Made by a program: the position numbers and the translations under genes | From: an uncultured Brachyspira sp. | Lineage (GTDB): Bacteria > Cyanobacteriota > Vampirovibrionia > Gastranaerophilales > Gastranaerophilaceae | Direction: 5' to 3' | NCBI GenBank assembly: GCA_900321895.1 | Contig: ONYB01000109.1 | Coordinates: forward strand, 1 to 12,980 | DNA length: 12,980 nt | In this document: in pieces, positions 1 to 6,037 of the stretch | How the letters are laid out: the number at the start of each line of letters is the position of its first letter | Position numbering within the stretch: the stretch's first letter is position 1 | The notes under the pieces: model-generated | What the model was told of the DNA's origin: nothing | What the model saw: the letters and a program-made list of their open reading frames with translations, nothing else | The model's database searches: none

Positions 1-320
1 GTTTTTGACATCAAAGAAGCATGAATTCTGCGTTGACTCTCAGGTGTTGCCAGTTTCTTTAGGGCAAACCCGATAACTTGATTGTTGTCAACAGTGCCTT
101 TCCATAGATTTTCGATATCTTCCATATCTTTTTCTTTTTGCTGGCGGACAAGTTCTTGCATAACCTGTTCATCAGAAAGGACAAGTGAACCTTTCATATC
201 AATATTTTTTTTCGGGATTTCAATCTGTTCCGATTTTACTCCGTCAAGCGTAACCTCGTCGGATTCCGCCTGTACCGCCATACCGCCTAAAATAATCAAC
301 AAAATTAAAAGCACTCTCAT
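1..320 (-). CDS. Exported protein of unknown function, N-terminal part (cut by window edge)
   Basis: An open frame of 106 codons runs from an ATG at 320 leftward off the window, so the C-terminus is missing. Residues 1-18 form a typical signal peptide: Met-Arg, a Leu/Ile-rich core, then a small-residue end reading AVQA before ESDEV. The rest of the visible part is hydrophilic and charged (KGSLVLSDEQVMQELVRQQK, then a Lys/Glu-rich helix) and has no recognised domain. No SD site precedes the ATG. Instead a -10 box ends six bases before it, suggesting a leaderless message. The gene is divergent from the TPR gene at 441. I do not recognise the family; export across the inner membrane is the only role I would infer. 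An ORF on the opposite strand here (82-363) is judged to be a shadow. Confidence 0.75.
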   Translation of the reverse strand, partial: MRVLLILLIILGGMAVQAESDEVTLDGVKSEQIEIPKKNIDMKGSLVLSDEQVMQELVRQQKEKDMEDIENLWKGTVDNNQVIGFALKKLATPESQRRIHASLMSK

Positions 321-326
321 AGTAAA

Positions 327-356
327 GTTATACCATAAGCAAAAGAATAAATCCAA
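327..356 (-). promoter_or_regulatory. Predicted promoter of the exported-protein gene (leaderless)
   Basis: On the minus strand, TTGGAT (356-351) and TATAAC (332-327) are separated by 18 bases. The -10 box is preceded by TGG, an extended -10 signature. Six bases separate the -10 box from the ATG at 320, so transcription should begin at or beside the start codon. Confidence 0.55.
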
Positions 357-440
357 CGATTGATTATTTTCTAAATCCTTAGATTGTTCATCAAAATCGA
401 AAAAAAAAGTAGAATTAAGAAAAGGTCAGGAGAGGTTATT

Positions 441-1184
441 TTGTCTAATTCACAAACTAAAAGGAAATATATTTCACAAAACACGCAGCAAAAGAAAAAC
501 TTGTGTGACATTGCAGATGCTCTAAGACAGCAAAGTTCGTTTAGAGAAGCTATTTCAAGCTATTTAAATGCGATACTTATAGATAGAGAAAATGCAAATT
601 CTTATTACGGACTCGGACTCTGTTATAAAAATCTAGAGAATTATAAAAAAGCAATCAGATATTTTGAAAAAGCAACAACTGTTAATCCTGAATTTTATGA
701 AGCATTTTATGAACTCGGGATTTGTCATTTGCGAGAAGGTATTCCTTGTGGTGCGATTAAAAGTTTTGTGCAGGCAATAAAAATTAACCCAGAAAAACCG
801 GATGCGATTTTGCAACTCGGAATTGCTCATCAGGCATGCGAAGAGGATGATATGGCACTGATGATTTTTCAAAAATTAATTGAGAATTCTCCGAAATATA
901 TAAAAGGTTATGAACATAAAGCCGAATTGTTGATGAAATTGGGCAAATATAAAGATGCTTCACTTTTGTTCAATCAAATAATAAAAATTAATCCTGAATA
1001 TTATCGTGCATATTTAGGTATAGGAAAATGTTTTGAAAAATTGGGTATGCGAGTTGACGCACAACGATATTACAGAAAATTTCTGATAAAAAAACCTAAT
1101 TCTCATAATGCACCATTTGTAAAATCAAGATTGGAAAGACTTCGCAAATTAAATAAGTCAAATCCGCTCAATCTTATATCATAA
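441..1184 (+). CDS. TPR-repeat protein, cytoplasmic, 247 aa
   Basis: The protein is built almost wholly of tetratricopeptide repeats. About five or six 34-residue helix pairs are visible, with the usual pattern of small residues and closing prolines, for example YYGLGLCYKNLENYKKAIRY, the segment ending VNPEFYEAFYELGICH, and YRAYLGIGKCFEKLG. TPR arrays act as scaffolds for protein partners; nothing shows which partner. There is no signal peptide or membrane segment, so it is probably cytosolic. I choose the TTG at 441 because AGGAGAGG (428-435) sits five bases before it. The frame is open back to a TTG at 384, but that start has no SD site. A TAGAAT at 410-415 could be a -10 box, with no convincing -35. 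The gene ends four bases from the end of rarA, which faces it, and no terminator hairpin is visible between them. Confidence 0.85.
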   Translation: MSNSQTKRKYISQNTQQKKNLCDIADALRQQSSFREAISSYLNAILIDRENANSYYGLGLCYKNLENYKKAIRYFEKATTVNPEFYEAFYELGICHLREGIPCGAIKSFVQAIKINPEKPDAILQLGIAHQACEEDDMALMIFQKLIENSPKYIKGYEHKAELLMKLGKYKDASLLFNQIIKINPEYYRAYLGIGKCFEKLGMRVDAQRYYRKFLIKKPNSHNAPFVKSRLERLRKLNKSNPLNLIS

Positions 1185-1188
1185 AGTC

Positions 1189-2421
1189 TTATTCTACGTA
1201 TTTTTTGTTAACGAGTTCGTCCGGCAAAAATTGTTGGTAAACATTCGGAGCATCGTGTGAATATACGTATCCTACACCAAATCCGTATTTGTAGGCATCG
1301 TTATAATGAGCATCTCTCAAATGCATAGGCGGCGGAAAATCATTTCCACTATCAATATCGGCCAAGGCTTTATCAATAGCACAAATAGCACTGTTTGATT
1401 TAGGGGCTTTTGCAACATAAATAACGGCTTGAGCAAGAGGAATTCGACCTTCCGGCATTCCTAAAAGTTCCACGGCACGATGAGCATTGACGGCAACCTG
1501 AACCGCCATAGGATCGGCATTTCCGACATCTTCTGCCGCACATACAATCAGACGTCTTGCAATAAATCTCGGATCTTCACCCGCTGCAATCATTTTTGCA
1601 AGATAATAAATTGCGGCGTCGGCATCTGAGCCTCTTAAGCTTTTTTGAAAAGCTGAAGCACAGTCATAATGTTCTTGTTGCGAATATCTTGTATTTCTTT
1701 TTTGGCAAATTTCTTCAATAATTTTGACGGTTAAATTTCTTCTTCCGTTGATTAAATCACTTGCGAAGTATGCGTTTTCCACTACGTTCAATCCATATCT
1801 GGCATCTCCTCGAGCGAGATTTACTATAAAATCTAATACCCCGCCCTCGCAATCCATAGGCACATAATGTTTTGCAAGATACGAAAACCCTCGCATAATA
1901 ATCTTTTGCATGCTCTCATCATCAATAGAATTGAGCCTTACGACCTGAACCCTCGACAAAAGAGCCGGCACAACCTGAAACGACGGGTTTTCTGTTGTCG
2001 AACCTATCAAAAACAGAGTTCCGTTTTCCAAGTGTGGTAAAAGTGCATCTTGTTGGGTTTTGGAATATCTGTGAATTTCATCTATAAAAAGTATGGTCTT
2101 AACTCCGCTTCTGAGTGCCATTTTTGCACTTTCGACCGCGTCTTTAATATCTTTAACACCGGATGTTACGGCAGAAATCTCTATAAAATTTGCATTAATT
2201 CGTGTAGCAATAAGCCTTGCCAAAGTGGTTTTGCCACACCCCGGAGTACCCCAAAAAATCATGGAAAAAAGTCTTTGTGTTTTTAACAAATTTAAAATCG
2301 GGCTGTTTGGCGAAACAACATTACTCTGCCCCAAAAACTCCTCAAGAGTCTTTGGACGAAGAATTTCCGCCAATGGAATTTGTTTATTTTGATTTTCCAG
2401 TTCCGTAAAAAGATTATTCAT
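1189..2421 (-). CDS. rarA: Replication-associated recombination protein A (AAA+ ATPase)
   Basis: This is RarA, also called MgsA, of the clamp-loader-like AAA+ family (yeast Mgs1, human WRNIP1). It is a DNA-dependent ATPase that acts at stalled replication forks. The 410 residues match the family's length of about 420-450. Visible motifs are Walker A GTPGCGKTT (58-66), Walker B LFIDEIHR (111-118), sensor 1 GSTTENPSF (140-148) and the Arg finger LLSR (154-157). The C-terminal tetramerisation region carries the family signatures SLRGSDADAAIYYLAKMIAAG, shortened here to its core GSDADAAIYYLA, then EDPRFIARRL and AAEDVGNADP. The start lacks an SD site, and a -10 box ends six bases before the ATG, so it may be translated from a leaderless mRNA. 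The gene is divergent from a solute-binding protein and convergent with the TPR gene. Confidence 0.96.
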   Translation of the reverse strand: MNNLFTELENQNKQIPLAEILRPKTLEEFLGQSNVVSPNSPILNLLKTQRLFSMIFWGTPGCGKTTLARLIATRINANFIEISAVTSGVKDIKDAVESAKMALRSGVKTILFIDEIHRYSKTQQDALLPHLENGTLFLIGSTTENPSFQVVPALLSRVQVVRLNSIDDESMQKIIMRGFSYLAKHYVPMDCEGGVLDFIVNLARGDARYGLNVVENAYFASDLINGRRNLTVKIIEEICQKRNTRYSQQEHYDCASAFQKSLRGSDADAAIYYLAKMIAAGEDPRFIARRLIVCAAEDVGNADPMAVQVAVNAHRAVELLGMPEGRIPLAQAVIYVAKAPKSNSAICAIDKALADIDSGNDFPPPMHLRDAHYNDAYKYGFGVGYVYSHDAPNVYQQFLPDELVNKKYVE

Positions 2422-2423
2422 AG

Positions 2424-2429
2424 TATAAT
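2424..2429 (+). promoter_or_regulatory. Predicted -10 box of the solute-binding protein gene
   Basis: A perfect TATAAT lies 47 bases before the ATG at 2477. No good -35 is seen at the expected distance. It shares bases 2428-2429 with the -10 box of rarA, so the two divergent promoters would compete for RNA polymerase. Confidence 0.45.
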
Positions 2430-2455
2430 TGTAGCATTAAATCACAACTTTTCAA
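2428..2455 (-). promoter_or_regulatory. Predicted rarA promoter (leaderless)
   Basis: On the minus strand, TTGAAA (2455-2450), a 16-base spacer and TACAAT (2433-2428) are followed by six bases and the rarA ATG. Transcription would start at the initiation codon. The box overlaps the TATAAT of the plus-strand gene. Confidence 0.6.
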
Positions 2456-2476
2456 AGATTTAGCAAGAGGGGAAAA

Positions 2477-3709
2477 ATGAAAAAACTTTTAACAATCCTA
2501 ATCACAACGATAATCTGTATTTCAGCTGTTTTGTGGATATTTTCAAGCCTAAAAAAAGAAAAATCTTCGCAAAATGAAGTAATTTTTTGGACACTTCAAA
2601 TGAGTGACTTTTCAGATTATATGAATGGTGTTATTTCTGAATTTGAAGCTCAAAACCCCGAAATTAAGATAAAATGGATTGATGTTCCGTTTTCAGAAGG
2701 TGAAAAACGAACTTTGGCTTCGGTTTTGAGTGATAATCCGCCGGATTTAATTAACTTAAACCCTGATTTTTCAGCAACTCTTGCTCAAAAAGGGGCACTT
2801 TATGAAATTCCGCAAAATGCTGCTAAGGATTTTGTTCCGGAAATCGCGAATTCTCTTAAATATAACGGTAAATTATATTCACTGCCTTGGTATGCGACTT
2901 CTGCGGTCACTATTTTTAATAAAGAATTGTTGAAAAAGGCAGGTGCAGAGGTTCCGAAAACTTACGAGGAAATTGCCAAAATCGCACCGCAAATCAAAGA
3001 AAAGACAGGAGCATACGTATTTTTGCCAAACATTACGGAAAATGACACAATGCTGAAAATCCTTAATAAATATGGGGTTAATGGTTGGGAAAATATAAAT
3101 TCCGAAAAATCTGTCGAGGTTTTTGAGTTTTACAAAGGGCTTTATGTAAAAAATCTCATCCCAAAAGAGTCAATTACTCAAACTCACAGGGAGGCTCTTG
3201 AAAAATACATGTCTGAAAACATTGTACTTTTCCAAGCAGGGGCAAATTTTTTGAATATGATAAAAGAAAATGCACCTTCGACATATCAAAACACGGATGT
3301 TGCACCACAAATTACGGGTGAACTCGGGCAAAATGATTTTTCGCTTATGAATTTTGTTATTCCGCTAAAAGCTCCACATAAAGACGCAGCCCTCAAATTT
3401 GCTCTGTTTTTGACGAATTCGGAAAATCAGCTTGAGCTTGCAAAACTGACAAATGTAATAGCAACGAACCAAAAGACTTTACGCGACGATTTTTATACAA
3501 AATACGATGAGGGTGACTTAATGGCAAAAGCTCGTGTTATCAGCGCAAAACAGCTTAATCATGTTCAACCTGTTATGAGAGTAAATCGCAACCAAAAGGA
3601 TATAAATAATTTGGTAAATACCGCAGTTCAAGAAATTTTGTTGGACAAAGCTCCGACAAAAACCATTTTGGATAACGTAGCAAAAGATTGGCAAATGTTG
3701 GTATTTTAG
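2477..3709 (+). CDS. Extracellular solute-binding protein (family 1, sugar type), membrane-anchored
   Basis: The protein resembles MalE-type binding proteins of ABC sugar importers. After the anchor comes the usual first strand (VIFWTLQ), a helix with FEAQNPEIKIKW, then DNPPDLINLNPDF, the hinge-proximal segment NGKLYSLPWYATS followed by FNKELLKKAG, and the late region KDAALKFALFLTNSENQ. The length of 410 aa is normal for the family. Residues 3-24 are a hydrophobic helix with neither a lipobox Cys (the one Cys, 15, lies inside the core) nor an AxA cleavage site, so it is probably tethered to the inner membrane as an uncleaved anchor. The start is supported by AGAGGGG four bases before the ATG. 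No permease or ATPase gene lies nearby, so its transporter must be elsewhere, or it serves as a sensor. The substrate cannot be told from the sequence. Confidence 0.85.
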   Translation: MKKLLTILITTIICISAVLWIFSSLKKEKSSQNEVIFWTLQMSDFSDYMNGVISEFEAQNPEIKIKWIDVPFSEGEKRTLASVLSDNPPDLINLNPDFSATLAQKGALYEIPQNAAKDFVPEIANSLKYNGKLYSLPWYATSAVTIFNKELLKKAGAEVPKTYEEIAKIAPQIKEKTGAYVFLPNITENDTMLKILNKYGVNGWENINSEKSVEVFEFYKGLYVKNLIPKESITQTHREALEKYMSENIVLFQAGANFLNMIKENAPSTYQNTDVAPQITGELGQNDFSLMNFVIPLKAPHKDAALKFALFLTNSENQLELAKLTNVIATNQKTLRDDFYTKYDEGDLMAKARVISAKQLNHVQPVMRVNRNQKDINNLVNTAVQEILLDKAPTKTILDNVAKDWQMLVF

Positions 3710-3997
3710 GGAAAAGTGAAATTTACGTCGCTTCGCTCCTCAAGGTGACATGTTTTTAAAAGAGAAGTGAATAAATAAATAAATAGGTTAATAGGTGAAT
3801 AGGTTCAAATCGGGTGCGTTACACCAAAACTACTATTGAGCAAAGCGAACATAAAGAACCCTTCACCCTTCACTAAAATTCCCTATCACCTAAAAGTAAT
3901 GTAAACTTTCTTTAACAATCAACCAAAAAGATTAAAGTTTTTGGTGAAGCCTGCCGTAAATAAAGTCGAAGGCATTATAGTCTCAAAGGAGTACATT
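3710..3997. repeat. Gene-free spacer with short tandem and inverted repeats
   Basis: No coding frame is convincing in these 288 bases. From 3770 to 3805 a four-base rhythm is seen: AATA four times, then GGTT, AATA, GGTG, AATA, GGTT. A related inverted copy, CCTATCACCTA, follows at about 3882-3892. A tandem CCCTTCA pair lies at 3859-3872, and GGTG/CACC (3813-3816 and 3822-3825) make a tiny hairpin. ACCAAAAA (3922-3929) and TTTTTGGT (3938-3945) form an 8-bp inverted repeat with an 8-base loop, 52 bases before the next gene. This may be the remains of a small palindromic element, but no complete end or target duplication could be defined. Confidence 0.5.
3727..3757 (+). terminator. Possible terminator behind the solute-binding protein gene
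   Basis: GTCGCTT (3727-3733) can pair with AGGTGAC (3743-3749) in RNA, with two G-U pairs, and T5 follows at 3753-3757. The stem is weak. The same stretch resembles a widespread intergenic motif, reported among the findings. Confidence 0.35.
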
Positions 3998-4243
3998 ATG
4001 GAACTTGCTAATACTTTTGACGAAAAAGATTTTCACTTTGTGAAAAATGTGACAATCGGCGATCTTTCCAACAATTCGTTTATGACATCTATCGTTAACT
4101 TTATCTCAAAATTGGATGCCAAAGCCAAAACCGGCAGAATTGTTGTTATGGACGAAAACAAACCCGAAAATACCGAAATCTACACTTACCCAAAATTCTT
4201 GCAAGTGTATGACAAAATGGGCTTTGACGGGTTTAGAAAATAA
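3998..4243 (+). CDS. Small protein of unknown function, 81 aa, first of a paralogous pair
   Basis: A short soluble protein without signal peptide or membrane helix. The ATG at 3998 is preceded by a strong SD site, AAAGGAG (3985-3991), six bases away, which marks it as a real gene. The frame is open back to 3941, but no SD site supports a longer form. Its C-terminal half (VVMDENKPENTEIYTY, then KFLQVYDKMGFDGF) matches the next gene closely: 17 of the last 32 aligned positions are identical, with an N-PEN-YTY-KFL-D-G-DGF pattern. The predicted order is helix, strand, turn, helix. I recognise no known family. The next gene follows after 29 bases in the same direction without a terminator, so the two are probably co-transcribed. 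Confidence 0.8.
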   Translation: MELANTFDEKDFHFVKNVTIGDLSNNSFMTSIVNFISKLDAKAKTGRIVVMDENKPENTEIYTYPKFLQVYDKMGFDGFRK

Positions 4244-4272
4244 GATGTATTAAAAATTTTGGAGTATTTTTT

Positions 4273-4479
4273 ATGAAAAACAACGAAATTTTATTTATCT
4301 CAAGCAAAGACGAAGATTCGCTCTACAATATGGACGAGCTCATTGAGGCTATTGACGGCAAAAGAAGTAAAACTGTTTCCGTTGTCGACGCTAACAATCC
4401 TGAAAACGCCCAAATGTACACCTACAACAAGTTTTTAGAAATTTTCGACAACAGCGGATTGGACGGTTTTTTGGTCTAA
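4273..4479 (+). CDS. Small protein of unknown function, 68 aa, second of a paralogous pair
   Basis: A paralogue of the gene just upstream. Both share the sequence core V-D-x-N-x-PEN, then YTY-x-KFL, then D-x-x-G-x-DGF at the very C-terminus. The N-terminal 25 residues differ and are shorter here. GGAG (4261-4264) lies eight bases before the ATG. The protein is acidic, soluble and has no export signal. A shared core with diverged N-termini points to an old duplication followed by specialisation. A domain this small may bind a protein partner or act as a regulator, but nothing in the sequence settles this. The gene lies directly before rsmH, where mraZ often sits in other bacteria, but it does not resemble MraZ. 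Confidence 0.78.
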   Translation: MKNNEILFISSKDEDSLYNMDELIEAIDGKRSKTVSVVDANNPENAQMYTYNKFLEIFDNSGLDGFLV

Positions 4480-4531
4480 CTTAGATTTCTGCAACAAAAT
4501 CGGAGAAAATTAAACTGCAAAACTAATTTTA

Positions 4532-4540
4532 TGCTAAAAT
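4532..4540 (+). promoter_or_regulatory. Predicted rsmH promoter, extended -10 (leaderless)
   Basis: TGC followed by TAAAAT (4535-4540) makes an extended -10 element. Exactly six bases separate it from the rsmH ATG at 4547, and no SD site is present. A poor -35 (TTAAAC, 4510-4515) lies 19 bases upstream, which an extended -10 can tolerate. Confidence 0.5.
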
Positions 4541-4546
4541 TCTTGT

Positions 4547-5476
4547 ATGGAATTTAAGCATTATACAGTTATGAAAAACGAAGCCGTTGACGCTCTTAAT
4601 TGCGAAAACGGCAAGATATACGTTGACTGCACTCTCGGTGGTGGCGGACACAGCGAACTTATTCTGAAAAGAATTCAGCCTGACGGTCGCCTTATTGCTT
4701 TTGATATCGACGAGGATGCGATTGAAGCGGCAAGTGAACGGTTAAAAGATTACAAAAACTTAACAATAGTAAAAAATTCTTATGTAAATATTAAGAAAGT
4801 TTTACATGACCTTGGTATCGAAAAAATCACGGGAGGCGTGCTTTTCGACCTCGGTGCGTCTTATCATCAATTCAACAAAGGTGAACGTGGGTTTTCTTTT
4901 TCTAAAGAAGCTCCGCTTGACATGCGATTTAATCAAGACGCAGATTTTTCAGCTTACGACGTCGTAAACACCTATTCTGAAAGCGATTTGGTCAGAATAT
5001 TCTCTGAATACGGGGAGGAAAGATTTTCCAAACGCATTGCAAAAAAAATAGTCGAAGAACGCCGTAAATCGCCGATTAAGACCACCACAGAGCTCGCAGA
5101 CCTAATCGTGCACTGCACTCCGCACATCAAATCGTCTGTGCATCCCGCAACAAGAGTATTTCAAGCTATTCGTATCGAAGTAAACCAAGAGTTACAAAAT
5201 GTAAAAAATACATTAAATGATGTGTTGGATTTACTGGAGGTTGGTGCTATAATAAGTGTAATAAGTTTTCACTCTCTGGAGGACAGAATAGTGAAAAACT
5301 TGTTCAAGTACCACTCGGCACGCTGTCATTGCGAAAAAAATCAAATGATTTGCACATGCCCGCCACCAAAGTTGGAACTTGTAAACAAAAAACCTCTTAT
5401 GGCGACAGAACGGGAAGTAAAGGAGAATCCGCCATCAAGAAGTGCTAAGTTAAGAGTCGCAAGATGTATTAACTAA
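4547..5476 (+). CDS. rsmH: 16S rRNA (cytosine(1402)-N(4))-methyltransferase RsmH
   Basis: RsmH (MraW) transfers a methyl group from S-adenosylmethionine to N4 of C1402 in 16S rRNA, tuning the ribosomal P site. The 309 residues match the family (313 in E. coli). The N-terminus HYTVMKNEAVDAL is typical. The SAM-binding loop is DCTLGGGGH (27-35), followed by FDIDEDAI (52-59), DLGASYHQ (101-108; usually DLGVSSPQ), RGFSF (114-118) with PLDMRF (123-128), FQAIRIEVNQEL (205-216) and SFHSLEDRIVK (240-250). A CxC...CxC pattern at 260-271 resembles the cysteine pairs found in many RsmH proteins. The gene seems to be read from its own leaderless promoter together with the FtsL-like gene 38 bases downstream, the classical rsmH-ftsL order. 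Confidence 0.97.
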   Translation: MEFKHYTVMKNEAVDALNCENGKIYVDCTLGGGGHSELILKRIQPDGRLIAFDIDEDAIEAASERLKDYKNLTIVKNSYVNIKKVLHDLGIEKITGGVLFDLGASYHQFNKGERGFSFSKEAPLDMRFNQDADFSAYDVVNTYSESDLVRIFSEYGEERFSKRIAKKIVEERRKSPIKTTTELADLIVHCTPHIKSSVHPATRVFQAIRIEVNQELQNVKNTLNDVLDLLEVGAIISVISFHSLEDRIVKNLFKYHSARCHCEKNQMICTCPPPKLELVNKKPLMATEREVKENPPSRSAKLRVARCIN

Positions 5477-5514
5477 AAGGTTTGGGATATAACTGGTAAT
5501 ATTGGGGAAAAAAG

Positions 5515-5976
5515 TTGAATACAGCTAGAGTAAGAGAAGAATATGATTATTCTTATGTTGAAGAAGAACAGGTACAAAATTCGGTATACGAAACAGCAGT
5601 AATTGAAGGGTACTTTCACAAGGAGAATTCGGTAAAAGAAATGGCTATAAGAAAAGTAAATAAAACTTTATGTGCAATTCTCGGCGTGTTCATCGTCGTA
5701 GCTTTCGTTAGCTATTACTTTGAAATGTCCAACGAAATTACGCTGAACACTTTGAGCCGTCAAGTAACCGCTTTAAATGACGAAAATGCAGAATTACAAA
5801 ACAACCTCGACAGACTAAAATCTTTCAACAATGTCGACAACAAAATGGTTCAATATAACCTGCTCCAAAAAGCCGCAAAAGTTATTGAAGTTCCTGCCGT
5901 TGCCTCCACGGCAATGACTCCGGCAAGCGAAAAGAAAACCGCATCATCTCATATTAATTGGGCGATAGGTTACTAA
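5515..5976 (+). CDS. FtsL-like cell-division protein (bitopic, coiled coil)
   Basis: A small single-pass membrane protein of 153 aa. A charged, acidic cytoplasmic N-terminus (1-49) is followed by one hydrophobic helix (about 50-68, ending VAFVSYYFE) and a coiled coil (about 72-105) with regular Leu/Asn heptads (TLSRQVTALNDENAELQNNL). This is the architecture of FtsL, which joins FtsQ and DivIC/FtsB in the complex that activates septal peptidoglycan synthesis. The position right after rsmH is where ftsL is found in most bacteria and supports the call more than the sequence, which is poorly conserved in this family. The start is a TTG with GGGGA (5504-5508) six bases before it. A strong terminator follows, so ftsI is not in this operon. 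Confidence 0.75.
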   Translation: MNTARVREEYDYSYVEEEQVQNSVYETAVIEGYFHKENSVKEMAIRKVNKTLCAILGVFIVVAFVSYYFEMSNEITLNTLSRQVTALNDENAELQNNLDRLKSFNNVDNKMVQYNLLQKAAKVIEVPAVASTAMTPASEKKTASSHINWAIGY

Positions 5977-5992
5977 AAAAGTTTTAGTTTTA

Positions 5993-6029
5993 AACAAAAG
6001 CGGGATTGCTTCGCAATCCCGCTTTTGTT
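5993..6029. terminator. Bidirectional intrinsic terminator
   Basis: A perfect 17-bp inverted repeat (arms 5993-6009 and 6013-6029) with a TTC loop. The core is GCGGGATTGC and it is flanked by A4 on the left and T4 on the right. It lies between the convergent ftsL-like gene and the S41 protease gene and can end both transcripts. Confidence 0.92.
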
Positions 6030-6037
6030 ATTTAACC

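Noticed and set aside
82..363. Plus-strand ORF of 93 codons at the left edge
   Set aside because: It is the antisense of the exported-protein gene at 1-320, is Ser/Phe-rich with no SD site, and the minus-strand reading has a clean signal peptide and promoter.
1150..1195. Terminator between the convergent TPR gene and rarA
   Set aside because: Only a weak AT-only pairing (AATAAG with CTTATT) is visible; it has no GC stem or loop of suitable size.
3770..3805. CRISPR-like direct repeats
   Set aside because: The units are four to eight bases long without spacers; this is a simple-sequence repeat.
3976..3981. TATAGT as promoter of the small-protein pair
   Set aside because: Transcription would start inside the SD site at 3985-3991, and no -35 lies at a good distance; the real promoter remains unknown.
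4273..4479. Possible mraZ upstream of rsmH
   Set aside because: The protein is far too short (68 aa against about 140) and lacks the duplicated MraZ motif; it is clearly a paralogue of the gene before it.
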